DNA of 64,000 nucleotides. It comes from Balaenoptera acutorostrata (lineage: Eukaryota > Chordata > Mammalia > Artiodactyla > Balaenopteridae). The stretch spans positions 78,021,985 to 78,085,984 of the forward strand of contig NC_080067.1 of NCBI RefSeq assembly GCF_949987535.1, written 5' to 3'. Shown here in pieces: positions 10,926 to 22,965 of this stretch; within the stretch, counting starts at the first letter, position 1; every line of letters begins with the position of its first letter. The notes under the pieces were generated by a model. It was given only the letters and a program-made list of their open reading frames with translations. It was not told where the DNA came from and ran no database searches. The position numbers were made by a program, and so were the translations under genes.

Positions 10926-11544
10926 TTAAATATTTAATATATTTACATGGAAAAAGATTCTATCCTTGTCTGTGGTGGCCTAAGAAGGAAAGGCGCTATT
11001 ACCATCTTGAGTGAGTGAGCCTGAAGTGCATCATCTGGGCAAGGGCTGCACTTGGTCCAGGCTTGAAACCTCAGGAAGAGGGGGTGTGGCTGTGGCAGAC
11101 AGAGGGGGCTGCGCTGGGCGGGCGCCTGGGTTTGCACCTGCTCTGGCTGGGGCCTCCTCTCTTCCTGGTGTTGCTGCCTGCATGGTCGGAGCACTACCCA
11201 GACCTAAACCATCCTGCCCCAGAACCGGGATCTGACCCACTGGAAAACAGGCAACTCTTTCTAACTAACTCTAGATGTTTTTCAAGGAATAAGTGGAACT
11301 CTAAGTGCCAGTTCCAGAGATCAAAGGAAGACTCAACCATGCAGGCTAGCCCTGCTCTATGCCAAAAGGTGAGTGTTTACTCTTGTACTTTGGGACAATA
11401 AAAACATAACTTGCCTCAGAGTTCACAGTCCTAGGCTCGTAGGAAGCACACACAGGTTGGTTACCTGGTTGGCAGGTTGATTGGTTTGGAAACAGCTGCG
11501 TGAGAAGGTAGCAGAGGATTGGCCCTGTGGCTGGAGGTGGTGTG
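10926..11544. other. Single-copy sequence, no gene seen
   Basis: A GC-rich patch at 11040-11240 gives overlapping frames of up to 128 codons on both strands. None has a recognisable product. Confidence 0.4.
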
Positions 11545-11715
11545 GAAATGGAAAGAACCTGAAATGGGCATCAGGATGCTTCCCCTTGACCTCTCTATGT
11601 GACCTTGAGCAAGGCACCTCCCTACCTGGGACTTTGTGTTTCTCCACGGACAGGGGATTAAATTAGGATCACGAGATGATCTCTAAAATCCATTCTAGTG
11701 AAAGCATTTTGTGAT
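11545..11715 (+). repeat. MIR SINE
   Basis: Conserved MIR core is visible: 'tgtgaccttgagcaaggcac', then 'gggactttgtgtttctccac' and 'gatgatctctaaaatccatt'. Old and non-coding. Confidence 0.75.
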
Positions 11716-11751
11716 TTTTGCCTCTGGAGGAAGCATTTAAAAGGCAGCCCA

Positions 11752-12055
11752 GGGGCTTCCCTGGTGGCGCAGTGGTTGAGAATCTGCCTGCCAATGCAGG
11801 GGACACGGGTTCGAGCCCTGGTCTGGGAGGATCCCACATGCCGCGGAGCAACTGGGCCCATGAGCCACAATTATTGAGCCTGCGCGTCTGGAGCCTGTGC
11901 TCCGCAACAAGAGAGGCTGCAATAGTGAGAGGCCCGCGCACCGCGATGAAGAGTGGCCCCCGCTTGCCACAACTAGAGAAAGCCCTTGCACAGAAACGAT
12001 AGACCCAACACAGCCATAAATAAATAAATAAATAAAATTAAAAAAAAAAAAAAAG
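11752..12055 (+). mobile_element. CHR-type SINE with 13-bp target-site duplication
   Basis: Full-length element from 'ggggcttccctggtggcgca' to a (TAAA)n and A-rich tail. The duplication 'aaaaggcagccca' is at 11739-11751 and 12056-12068. Minus-strand frames of 110 and 90 codons at 11669-12069 are antisense SINE and are not genes. Confidence 0.95.
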
Positions 12056-12289
12056 AAAAGGCAGCCCAAAGGTGAATTTGAAAATGACTTTCAAGTCTGA
12101 TTCCTGAGAGAGCTGGGGCCAGAATTGGAGAGAGCCTGCATTTATCATTAGGACCGGTGTTGGGTGGAAAAGAACTGCCCCAGAGCCAACGACCTGAGTA
12201 GGCAGGATTCACTGAGAACCGCCTGGACAGACTTTAGCCATATGAAATACCTTGGGATTATGGTGCTAGAAGCATAAAATTACAAAAAT

Positions 12290-12450
12290 GACAGAGTGTA
12301 AGGACCTTGGGAGATCATCTAGTGTAATCTCATTCCATAAGAGGGGACTTGCCACAGGTCACATAGTCAGTTAGACAAAAGACAGCTCCCCTGACTCTTG
12401 ATCGAGGTCCCCTGCCAGAGAAGTGTCCACTGCACTTCCTCCTTTGCAGA
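12290..12450 (-). repeat. MIR-class SINE fragment
   Basis: The plus strand shows 'ccttgggagatcatctagtg' and 'cttgccacaggtcacatag', the reverse-strand look of a MIR/MIR3 core. It is strongly decayed. Confidence 0.6.
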
Positions 12451-13859
12451 TGTGGAGAGTGAGGTGACATAGGCAGAGAGAGAGAATTTCACTTGCTGTG
12501 AATGGTTTAATAATATGTTTCAACCCTATACTTCTACTTTATTATTACCGGATACTTCTTTCTCTGTTTCCTGATTACTCCATCTTTGTCCTTTGGCTTT
12601 CAACGTTTATTAGCAATGATAGATGTAATACAGGGACACACAGGTTCCTTCCACTGCTGAGGATGCTGGATAAGTAGGACACTGGTCCATCAGAGCCTGG
12701 GAGATTCTCTTTCCCTGCCAACCACAGTCCAAGGCAAGGAGCTCCATAACACCCATGGAAGGCACTGCTTCGGGAGCATAGAGAAGAGGTGGTTTGCCTT
12801 GTCTCAGGCCCGTCAGGGATTGTAGAAGGAGATAGGTTGGCAAATAGAGATCTACCTGTATATAACAGATACTGATATTTTGCTTATTTGGTAAAGGAAT
12901 TGAACTCAGCCTCCAGTATGGGTAGATATTTATATTTAATCCACAACCACCAGGCAAGGGCCATGGAAACAGGACCTCCCCAGGATTCAGTCTCTTAAAA
13001 TTCTGCTCAGTCCACAATTATGCAGCCCCTTTCTCCACCTTATCTTTTTGCTGTTGTTTACACTGCCAGTTATATGCACTTGGCTTATTCACAGCCTAAA
13101 AGCCTCTGCCAAAGTCTTTCTCATGCCACTGAAGACACAGACCTGGGGAAGGGACAGCAGGCTAAGCCAGGGGCATGACTGAGCATCACTCAGGGACCTG
13201 GGGATTCCCTTTCCACCAGGAGGTTTGGGGGAAAGCTTGATGGGCATGAAAGTTAATCTGGGTCTCTTTGAATAGAAAATCAGCTAGAAAATGCCAAGCA
13301 CGTGACTTAGTTAGTCCTCTCTCCAGGTAGTCATTTACTTGTAAAAGGAGCACTATATGAGCTTTTAATGTCAGCTTCTTGCCTCTGCAAATGTGGGATA
13401 AGGTAACCCCCTGAGTACTTCAGCCTGTACTCTTACACCAAGGATCCCTGACATTAGTGGGGGGCAGCCAGACACACTGTCTAGGAATCAGCCCCGCCCC
13501 CCTGGGGAATGGCCCCAGGTGCTGTAGCTTTGGGGGTTTTTGTCCTCAGTGAATTTAATGCATCTCCTTCCTGAAGGCAGTTCCTAACTCTACCTTTATT
13601 ATATGCAAAAGATGATAACTCTTTAAAAACACGATGAGAGCTGAGTTTTAATGCCCAAGCTTGGGTCTCTACCTGGCAGCTCTTCCTGTATCTAGCCCAA
13701 CTGCTCTCAGCAGCCTTCTCTTTTATGAGCTAATCCCTCTCTTGGCTCCTGTCTGTTAATGGCCTTCCCCATCCCTCTGAGGCACGATGTGCTTAATGAT
13801 ATCCTATAAAGAGGGAGAATTTTCCTTAGCTGTCCTCTAATTTTTGGAATGTACTGTCC
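12451..13859. other. Single-copy sequence, no gene seen
   Basis: A 135-codon minus-strand frame (12610-13017) is the only sizeable one. It has no recognisable domain and I cannot support it as a gene. The remainder shows no repeat I can name. Confidence 0.4.
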
Positions 13860-14420
13860 CCTCCATAGTGTCAGAAAAAAAACAAAAACGAAAACAAATT
13901 AAGCTCTAAAGCAGCAGGAGAGCTAATGGACCTGTCTTTCCCAGAGAAGGGAAAACAAAGGTTCCAACCATTTGCAACTCCTGAATCATCCCGCTGAGAG
14001 GTGATCAGTCCCAGCCGGATAACGATAACGAGCTCGAATTCGCTGCCTATTCAATGATTGGCCTTTGTTCAACTCTCTGCTACCTGAATTGTCTTCCACA
14101 CTCAGATACATTGAACCAAAAGTTCACCTGAGGGGCAAGAGATGGTGATTTGAGCATCTAGCCATCGTAAATCACTGGTGATGTCTTGAAATTCAAGGCA
14201 ATATAAATCTGTGCCATTTGGCTCATTATGAACTGGTATTACCGGAAACATTTTCGTGCCGATTGTTTTAAATATGAGAGTTCTTTATTATTGTCTCCTG
14301 TCCATTCAGATCATGGAGTGATTATTATTGAATATTAAGGGACTCTATATTCACAGAGCATGAGGTTCCCTCCCAATATTTCCAATTTATTGCTGTAGAT
14401 GAAATACACATACAGTAATA
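13860..14420. promoter_or_regulatory. Candidate conserved noncoding element (possible enhancer)
   Basis: This repeat-free, AT-rich stretch has several features often seen in old cis-regulatory DNA. A CpG cluster at 14018-14045 lies in an otherwise CpG-poor area. A CCAAT-type 'gattggc' and SOX-like 'cctttgttc' motif lie side by side at 14057-14070. Further down are short AT motifs ('attattattgaatattaagg'). It has no long open frame. The call is an inference from composition and motifs; conservation was not measured. Confidence 0.3.
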
Positions 14421-14603
14421 AGTCAGTTTTAGGAGAAGTGTCTTACCCTCCAAACCTTACATAAATGCACTGTAGTCTTGGCTTTGTTCCTATCCAGATA
14501 CTGGGCTGAACACTGACAAAACAAGCCAGCCAATTCGAACTAAGATCTCATTTGATTGTTTTCCCCCCACTAAATTAGCACATTTCTCAGGCATCATTCA
14601 GAA

Positions 14604-14786
14604 CAATGGTTCTCAATCCTGGCTGCAATTAGAATCATCTGGGGACCTTTAAAAAAAAAAATCAATGCCCAGGCCCCACTCCAAATCAATTAAAATAGAT
14701 TTTCTGGAGGTGGGCCTGAGGCATGGGAATTTTTATAAAGCTTCCCTGGTTATAGCAATGTGCAGCCATGGATGCGAATCACTGTT
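14604..14786 (+). mobile_element. hAT-Charlie non-autonomous element
   Basis: It starts 'caatggttctcaatcctggc' and carries 'attagaatcatctggggacc', 'cccaggccccactccaaatc' and 'gtgcagccatggatgcgaat', closing with 'cactgtttt'. This is the '...CTGCACATTAGAATCACCTGGGG...' class of hAT relic. Non-coding. Confidence 0.7.
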
Positions 14787-16076
14787 TTAAACACAATCAG
14801 AATTAACGAGTATGAGTTTTGCTTGCACAATGACTATTAATTTAATATTTGTATAAAACTTAACATAGTCACACTTTAAGTCAAACAAAGCCAACAGGAA
14901 GCTATATCTATATAGTGAAAAGTGGACGTGTTCCAATGCCACTTAGATTAGCCAGATCTTTGGAGGTCATAAAACAATAACATAAACAAACAAATCTGGC
15001 CAAAAACGTTTCAGCAACCAGTTTCTTATCTGGCACGTTTCTAGTAGCCCGGGGCTGTGTGACTGTGCGAGGTGGTCAACATTCACTCTTCATCCTCTCC
15101 ATTGAGGGAGCCTGGTTGGAAGCCAAGGGTTTAACTGCACTACTGGGGGGTGGGGACAACTGAGATCAGACCCAGGACACAACCTCCTCACACCAACATT
15201 GGGACCACTGAAGACTGGCATCTTCTTCTTGAGAATTCCATGACAACCTGAAGCGTCAATCTCAAGGATGTTTTCCCACTCCACCACATCTACCCCTTCC
15301 ACCCCTGGCCCCCAAAACACACACCCTGGGCCAATCCTGAAGGCAGCTCTGTTTACCAGACACAACCACACTCCAGAAAAGACATCTTGGCTGCTGCAGG
15401 TCTGCAGCTTCCCTGCTGAGGCAGAGCCTGCTTCCCTGAATTTGTTTGCCATGTGTCCCCAAATGGTCCTTCTCACAGAGAGGTCTGATCTGCAAGCCTT
15501 ATAACATCTTCGCTGCTTTAAAGAATGGAAGAAATGTCTGTTTCTAATTACAACATTTACAGCTCCCTTCTCTCTCCTACGGAAAACAGACCCAACTTCT
15601 TTTTGAAAACTTGCAAATATTTCACATTTGTTTGGCGAGCAGATTTCTTTCCAGGTTTTTGGAAAGCTGGTCACTGACACATGGCTGCTGAGTGATATTG
15701 TCGCTGAGTGCAAACATCACTTGTTCCCAGCATAGCCAAACCTGCTTTTAGGCCATGCCAGGAGGAGGGAGGGGTGAAACTGCTGTGGAACAGCCCCAGG
15801 GCTGCTGAGAGTGGTACTTCTGTCTGCAGAGACCTCAGAGAGAAGAATTGAACAAGGTGTATGATGGTCTGTCTTGAACCCTACCCCTTCCCCACCCTGA
15901 CCCTGTCCTAGACACCAGTTGATTCTAGTTCAGACCTCTATCTAGCATGAGACTACAGAAAAACCTAGTGTCCTTTTTGGGAGTAAAAATGGAATGGCAT
16001 AGATCCTGGGATATCAGGCCTCTGGTCTGTCCATTCTGAGCCTGGCCCCAGTTACCACTGGGCTCCATTAATCTGC
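14787..16076. other. Single-copy sequence with a 207-codon minus-strand frame
   Basis: The frame at 15090-15713 (minus) is the longest one in the window not obviously built from a repeat. Its product is rich in basic residues in the middle ('RRREKGAVNVVIRNRHF') and has no family resemblance that I recognise. No splice sites, promoter or polyadenylation context argue for a gene. I treat it as most probably chance. The rest of the interval shows nothing. Confidence 0.35.
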
Positions 16077-16089
16077 TAGATCCTTTTCT

Positions 16090-16388
16090 TTTTTTAAAAA
16101 ATTTATTTATTTAGTTAGTTATTTTTGGCTGTGTTGGGTCTTCGTTTCTGTGCTAGGGCTTTCTCTAGTTGTGGCAAGCGGGGGCCACTCTTCATCGCGG
16201 TGCACGGGCCTCTCACTATCGTGGCCTCTCTTGTTGCAGAGCACAGGCTCCAGACGCGCAGGCTCAGTCATTGTGGCTCACGGGCCCAGCTGCTCCGCGG
16301 CATGTGGGATCCTCCCAGACCAGGGCTTGAACCCGTGTCCCCTGCATTGGCAGGCAGATTCTCAACCACTGTGCCACCAGGGAAGCCC
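16090..16388 (-). mobile_element. CHR-type SINE, minus strand, 13-bp target-site duplication
   Basis: Full-length copy read on the minus strand. The duplication 'tagatccttttct' is at 16077-16089 and 16389-16401. Frames of 88-96 codons on the plus strand (16125-16440) are antisense SINE. Confidence 0.95.
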
Positions 16389-16594
16389 TAGATCCTTTTC
16401 TATAAAGGGTACAGATAGAGCAAGATCTAGTCTGGGGTAACTGAAGCCAGGTGCTTCAGGATCCTGGTCCTGAGTATAATCACCTTGGACCCCACGTCAA
16501 CTCTTCATCTGTGCATATTCATGATGATCAAGTGTCATTGGGGATTGCAAGACTATTTAATATAGACACTAGAATGTTAGCACTAGAAGGAACC

Positions 16595-16738
16595 TCTTAC
16601 ATTACAGAGGGAGGGGTCTGTAAGGCTCAGCCAAGAGAAATGACTTTCTCAAGGTCACACACTAGTTAATGCCAGAGGTAGGAGGAGAACCCAGAAATCC
16701 CCAACTCCCAAATAGTGCTCTTTCTACCACCCTTTTCT
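16595..16738 (-). repeat. MIR SINE, minus strand
   Basis: The plus strand shows 'ctttctcaaggtcacacac', 'taatgccagaggtaggagg' and 'tgctctttctaccaccc', a clear antisense MIR core. Confidence 0.75.
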
Positions 16739-18640
16739 TTCAGATTTTAATGAGAACCAGACTATGTGTATAAGTTGATGAGCATATTCTTTTCCCAGAA
16801 GAGAAGACTGCTTGGGGAAATAATGTGATTAGTAGAATGTTACTCGGAGTTTCAGAGGGCCAGTCCAGGGTTTGTGCTGGAGAGAAATGGGTGAATCCAA
16901 GAGTCAGGGGTGCAAGAAGCCACGCTATGAAATCCATGCAGAGAGACACTCGCTCCCCACGTTGGGTGCAGGGAAACTTTCTGTAGCTCTACGGACAGTC
17001 AATAAAGAACCAGGAAAGAAGCAGGGCTCCAAGAGGAACCTAAATCCCTGAGTTAGAAATGGAATTATTCTGAGAAAGAAGAGAGAAACCAACAGAGGGA
17101 AAAGCTAATCCCTTTTTAACTGCTCTTTGTTCTTGCACACAAGCTGAAGCAAGTAGGAGGAATTTCCAGCTCAGAACCCCCAGTCAGAAAAGTCTGGTCA
17201 GTTGGTTTATTTAACCTACGGCCAGTCCAAGAGAGGAGACGCGCAGGGACTTAAAGGGACACTGCCAATTTATGGGGGGAAAAACCCGGCTGCTGGAATG
17301 CAACTGTGTCTGTTCCCAGCTAAGCCCAGTGCCACAGTCAGGAGGGCAAAGATTCCCTTGATGCCAGGCATGGGGGGAGGCAGGGGCAAGTTCCCAGGGG
17401 CTGCTGGCAGGATATGGCTGCTCTCTCCCCAACTCTCTGGAAAAATACAAGGAAGGAAATTTGAACTTGGTTCTTGAATAGGCTCATTTTGTGTATGAGT
17501 GTAACGTGAGCACCCAGCAACCCCCAGGGCTTCGTCTCTGGTGACTTACCCCTCAGTGGCTCTGGAGACTGTCAGAAAGAGCTGGTTGCTCAGAGCTCAG
17601 GCCCAGTTGTCCTCTAGTTCCAATCAAAGGAAGACATGGAAGGTGATGAGAATGTGTCTGAGGGGCTGGAGGTCAGTCCTGGGGTGCAGCCTCCCCTCCT
17701 CACAGGAACCAGAGTCATGTTTGCTGGGATCCCTAAAAAAATCCTGGTAACAGAGAAAATGAGCTAAGAAGAAGGAGATTTCTAAGAAAATGGTGAGGTT
17801 TATGTCAAATCAGGAGTGAGCTGGAGGGCATTAAAGTGAAGCCCCAAGGAGCTGCTCAGGGACTAAACAGTGGGTTCACACGGCCCAGACTCTGGGAGGC
17901 CATTTTTCCCCACAGGGGGTACAGGCTGACTGCCCTGGGACAGCCTCACTGAGGTCCCTTCCCCCTCCTCACAGGGCAGGCGTCAGGCTGGCAGCTGCAC
18001 TGTGGAGACTGGGCATGGAAAACCAAGTCTCTACTTGCATCCTCAGTTCTGGCCACTGTGCTAGGGAAAGCTCTTCCCCCAACTGTTCATTCCCAGATCT
18101 GAAAAACAGAGCTGCAGAGCCAGCATTTATCATGAAAGGGCACAGTTGCCCACCCAAGGGCTCTGACGAAGGATGGGCACAATTCTAAAGACGTACACAG
18201 AGAGAGGACTAAGGGTTACAAAGAAAATTCCACCTGTCTTCAGGGCGACGACCGCCCCCCATTGCCTGGGCAGCAGCAGGAAGTACCAGTTTTGTTCCAA
18301 GCAAATCCTGGGCTGGAGAGCACTGTTGGCCTCAAAGCTCTAAAGTTCCACCCCAAGGACATCCCAAGGCCCTTTGGTGACAGACCTCCTTAGTCAGCGT
18401 GGGTGTATCTCATGTCCACTCTGTGCCCTGCTCTGGGTGGCACAGGGAGACAGCGGGGAGGAAGACGGACACATCCCCAAACTCATTGAGGTTACATTCT
18501 AGTCAGAAAAACAGACAGCAAGCCAAGGATGATGTGAAGGAGCCCAGGGAGGCGCATCTAAGTAGCCTGGAGGGTCGGGGAAGGCCTCCCAAGGGAAGTG
18601 ACGTAAACCCGAGATCTGGGGATCAAGAGGAGTTAGACAA
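16739..18640. other. Single-copy sequence, one old repeat fragment, no gene seen
   Basis: No coding feature can be supported. Positions 18415-18640 ('tgctctgggtggcacagg', 'gaggttacattctagtcag', 'gaaggcctcccaagggaag') look like the same ancient dispersed repeat type as 37270-37530. Family unnamed. Confidence 0.4.
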
Positions 18641-18649
18641 AGTGGGGTG

Positions 18650-19108
18650 GCAGGGACTGTGAATTGTCTCTCAATCTCCACCTCCTCTTCTTCCATAATC
18701 GCAGAATTTTCTGTTGAGTCTGTGACTTCCCAGAAAACAACTACAGTTCCCAGCCCCTCTTACAGCCACATGTGACTATGTGACTACATTCTGGCCCATG
18801 GGAAATGAAAAGAGGTGGAATGTAAACTCCTGGATTTTCGGAAGGGAGCTGGCCCTCCTTTTGCCCCTTTGCCCCTTCTACCAGCTGCAACGTGGCAGTG
18901 GTGGGGAGCCTTCTTGGAGTAAGTCAAGGAAGGTGACACCCCTGGTGACCAGATAGAAGCCGCCTGGGCCTCTGATGAGCTCTCAGACCAGAGGGGCCAC
19001 AACGGCTTGGAGTTTTATATGAGAGAGAAATAAACTCCTATCTCGTTTAAGCCACTGTTATTCTGGTCCCTCTGTTAGAACGACCAAAGTAATATCCTAA
19101 CTAATACA
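18650..19108 (+). repeat. ERV LTR-like dispersed repeat
   Basis: Typical marks of a pan-mammalian repeat are present: 'ctacattctggcccatggga', then 'tatgagagagaaataaactc' (AATAAA), 'gtttaagccactgttattct' and the terminal 'cctaactaatac'. The same family lies in opposite orientation at 34973-35452. I am sure of the relation between the two copies but not of the family name. Confidence 0.65.
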
Positions 19109-19134
19109 AAGTGTGAGGGAGCAGCAAGGTGTTT

Positions 19135-19318
19135 CTGCTTCTATTCATTTCATCTTCCCAAGAACCCAGCAAGTAGGGGATTATTATCAACATTTTGGTG
19201 TTACAGAAACTGAGGCTGAGAGAGATAACTGTCTTGTCCAAGGTCACATGGTGGTGGAGCCAAGGACTCAAAACTCAGGTCTTCATCCCTCCAAGTGCAG
19301 GGAACGTGCGCTAGGCCA
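19135..19318 (-). repeat. MIR SINE, minus strand
   Basis: Antisense MIR core: 'tgttacagaaactgaggctg', 'tgtccaaggtcacatggtgg' and 'actcaaaactcaggtcttc'. Confidence 0.75.
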
Positions 19319-20439
19319 CACTGTGTCCTTCTCTCTAGAATGGGTTTCGGTGCTTCCTCCCTTTGCGAGGTGAGTTGTCACCAAACCAATTACACTCCAT
19401 CCTCATCCCTCTCCCCTAGGCCAGTCCAGACATAGTTCATGGTCTTTGTAGCACAGGCCCTGCCCAGCTGCAGAAATAGGTTTAAGTGCCTACCTACATG
19501 ACATGGGGATTTGGGGTCAGGGATATGACCATTGTCACTTTTCTCAGGGAAGCTCTTAAATTTTATTCTAAAAGGGAGTACTTGGAAGAATCCCCTCTCC
19601 CCCAGCTTAACCTGCTTTCCCTTGTGCAAAGGACCCAGGAGACTTGAAGACACCAACACTTGGAGAGCCCAGGGGACCCTCTGCTCCTTCATGAGGGCAA
19701 GTTGCTTCTCTCCTTATTATGACAGTCTAGACTTCTTAGCTAGAGTAGCCCAGCTCCTCGGGCGTTCCTCGGGACACTGTGTAAGAACAATTCTGTTATT
19801 TAATCTTTTGTTAGTCCTTTGACTGATGGCATGGGAAATCATGGGCTAAGCCATGTTCACACAAACCCTCAGCCGCTGTTCTCCTACTGAGGAGCTCCTT
19901 AGGTTATGAATCACCTCCGGGGTACAGCATCTGAATAATTCAGATTTTAAAATATTGATTTTTATTCCTCACAGCCAGGAGGCAGCTTTACACAGGCATG
20001 TGGCTTGCTTGGGCCATCGTGTGCCTCAGATGCCTGTAACTTGCAAAGATTTCATGACTGAAGCAGCCAGGGAGACAAGGATGCAGCTTCCTGGGAAGCC
20101 TGCTGCTTAATGTTGGACCTGGGGGTGGAAAGGGGGGGTACAGGTCAGGCCCCAGGCATCATCTCGAATAAGCAAAAGCCATGTCACTCAAGCAGGCCTT
20201 GTCTGGATGCCTTCCTCTTTTCCTTCATGAAGCTCCCTTCATGTCCCTTTGTTGTTACCCACAAAGAACATCTGAAAATCAGGCTCCTCTCTCAGTACTG
20301 CTGTTTTTCTCTAACTGCTTTCCTCATGCATTGCTGTATCAGCTTTGAGACAGGAGGCTGCTCTAAATTGGTAATAACTCTGAGGATTCTTTAAAATGTT
20401 TTGGAAATCTTCACGAAAGATTATTGAGGCTCTCAGATA
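19319..20439. other. Single-copy sequence, no gene seen
   Basis: Frames of 94-100 codons occur on both strands (19390-19822, 20110-20394), with no recognisable product. Confidence 0.4.
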
Positions 20440-21350
20440 ACCCCTTCCTCTCCCCACCCCAAGCCCTCTCCCTGGGTGATTGGCACACTCCCACTCTTTC
20501 ATCCTCTGCCTGTGTCCCCTGGAGGCCCCTGGGTCTGTATCATGGCCAGTTCCCTTCCTTGAGCTCCTGACCCACATGTCCATCTTTCTCGAGGATCAGC
20601 CTAGACAGCCCCCAGGCCCTCAGACTCCCCATTGAACTCATCGTCTTCACTCCCAAGCCTGCTCCTTCACCTATTCTCCCCGCTGGGTGATGGTGTTTCC
20701 ACCCACCCAGTAACCCAAGTCTGAAGCTTGAGAGCCAGTGTACACAGTAGGTCACTGAGTTCTGGCAGCTACTCTTTAATGTCTTTGATGTCTATTCTTC
20801 TTTCCATCTGCTTTCCAAGTAAGTTCCAAATAGTCTCCTAACTGATCTCTCTTATAGCATTCTTGTTCCTCCATTCCATTTTCTACACTGCCGTAAGAAT
20901 AATCTTCTACTATGCAAATCTGATCATCGTGGGATTTTAGGATTCTTTCAATGGCTCCCTCCTGCCCTCAAGGTCAAATCTCAATTCCTTGGCAGGGCCT
21001 TGTCTCCATCTCTATTTCTTCCTCCCACTCCCCAAACATGATACTCCCACACTGCTGAGTTCTCACACCTCTGGACTTCTGCCTGTGCATCCCTCTGCCT
21101 AGGACTGCCTTCCTCCCTCTCCTCACCCGGACAGTTTCCTCAGCCCTCAGTTCAGGCATCTCCACTTTCAGGAAGGCTTCCTGACCCCCCGGCCCCTCAC
21201 AGCAGCCTCTGCACATTGTCAGAGCACTCATCACCAGCTAGTCTGGGAGATCCTGAAAGGTAGGAGTTATGTGTTGTTTGCCTTGTCCTAGAGTCTGGCA
21301 GTGTATCAAACTCAGAGGAGGTGCTCATTAAATGTTTGCTGCAAAAATGA
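20440..21350 (+). repeat. L2 LINE, about 0.9 kb of the 3' region
   Basis: A long, C/T-rich L2 copy. Internal motifs are 'caatggctccctcctgccc', 'caggaaggcttcctgaccc' and 'agagcactcatcaccagc', ending 'gtgctcattaaatgtttgct'. L2 ORF2 is decayed beyond reading. This is one of the longest continuous ancient repeats in the window. Confidence 0.8.
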
Positions 21351-21529
21351 GACTTTGGGGAGCCCTAGGATGACATGGTCACTTTCTCCCAAGATTTCTG
21401 TCACTGGTACTTCACCAATTTTTTGTGTTGGTGAAACTTTAGGTAACACCAGTTTAGGCCAATAAAAGCAGTTTCCTTAATTTTTTTTTCCTCTGGGAAT
21501 ATTAGTATATTAATTCATTTAGCCATCCA

Positions 21530-22060
21530 TTAATCAGTCACTTCATTGAACAAATATGAAACGCTTCCCCTATGCCAGCCCCTGTGTTAAGTGTGAGGGA
21601 TACAAAGCTAAGTGACACATAGTACAGTTTCTGTCCTCAAAGAGCTAACAATCCAGTGGTGAAGATAGACGTGCAGACATATCATGACAACATGATGTGA
21701 TCAATATTACAGTGGAAGAAGGAGGTGGGAATGATGAATGCTGGGATAGAACCTCTCCTCTGAGGTTCTCCTAACCCACATCCTTTCTCTGTCCCTGGAT
21801 TATAATTGCCTATTGTTCTGTTCTGCCTCCCACTAGACTAAGAGGTCCTTGAGGGCAGAGACTATGGGATTCATCTTTGTATTCATTCATTCAGCAAATA
21901 TTTATTAAATGCCTACTGTATGTAAAGCCCTTTTAGGTGGTGTGGAGACAGCACATAATAACATAGACTAAGCTCTCTGCCCTCACAGAGTTTACAGTAT
22001 GCCTAACACAGTGCTTGGTACGTACATAGTCTCTGGAAGAATATTTGTTAAATGAATAGA
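21530..22060 (+). repeat. L2 3' end split by another old repeat
   Basis: Positions 21750-21885 carry the L2 motif 'ctaagaggtccttgagggca'. The L2 tail resumes at about 21995-22060 ('cacagtgcttggtacgtaca', 'atatttgttaaatgaat'). Between them, 21885-21990 is an 'attcattcattcagcaaata' type repeat, and a further copy of that type precedes at 21530-21745. The order implies one old element inserted in another. Confidence 0.6.
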
Positions 22061-22089
22061 GGGGAGACTCCGAGGGATGTGAGCATTTT

Positions 22090-22365
22090 TGTCAAACTTC
22101 CGGAGGGTGGCCATGGGAAGAGAAACACACTTGTTCAAGGATGTCTAAAAGGGCAGGGCTAGGACCAATGCAGGTACATTGCATGGGAGCTGGTTTGGGA
22201 AAATTAGAAAGAATTTTCTGTTAGTAAAAGCTGTTCCATGGTATGATAGAGTGATGGTAAATAAATGATAACACAGAAGCTTGTAGAAGGGATTCCTACA
22301 GTGGGTTCAAGGTGCTTAAGCCAAATGACCTTGAGGTCCTTTCCAAACCTGATATTTCATCATTT
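22090..22365 (+). repeat. L3/CR1 LINE 3' end
   Basis: The sequence follows the CR1/L3 3' region: 'acacacttgttcaagg', 'gggcagggctaggaccaatg', 'agaaagaattttctgttagt', 'aagggattcctacagtggg' and 'atgaccttgaggtcctttcc'. CR1/L3 is an amniote-age LINE, inactive in placental mammals. A longer copy lies at 36465-37111. Confidence 0.75.
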
Positions 22366-22654
22366 GGACACACTGAAGTTTGTCCAAAATGTTCAGCCAT
22401 CAATATGTGTGGCAAATTGGCCATTGGCTTGTGGACATTTTCTCCAGAAAGGGAAATAAGCAAACACTGACACCATGACAGTTTCACAGCGACTCACCCG
22501 GAACTTTTGGGTGTATGGGGACTTCTCTGTCTCACCTGACACCTGAATCACAGCTTCTCACCAACTCTGACCCTCAGGAGGAAATCAAGGAGCAAGAGTC
22601 TGAGCTGGTTGGTGTTCACAAAAGGAGAGAAATTCACAATCCTCCTGGACTGAG

Positions 22655-22965
22655 TTACAATGCATTTGATGAAATATTATTTAGCTATTATAAAGAATAA
22701 AGTATATATACATATAAAAGATGTATCAAGTTAAAAGAGAGCAAATTAGATAGTACCATATACGGTATGATCACTTCTGCAAACTTTTTAGAAAGAATAC
22801 ATATAAATACATATGCATAATTTTTCTGAATGGAATGATAAGAAACAATAGTAGTTGTTTACTTTGGGGAAGTAGTTATTTACTGTGGACAGTGTGAATG
22901 GGAGAAGGTGACTTCCAATTTTCATTTTGTATGTTTCTATATTGCTTCTATTTTCTAACACCCCA
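22655..22965 (+). repeat. Old L1 3' UTR fragment
   Basis: Motifs of an old L1M 3' end can be followed: 'gaaatattatttagctatta', 'gtaccatatacggtatgatc', 'tagttgtttactttggggaa' and 'attttcattttgtatgtttc'. No coding part remains. Confidence 0.65.

Noticed and set aside
12610..13017. 135-codon minus-strand frame
   Set aside because: No family resemblance, no repeat of motif, no gene context. Kept only as a coverage note.
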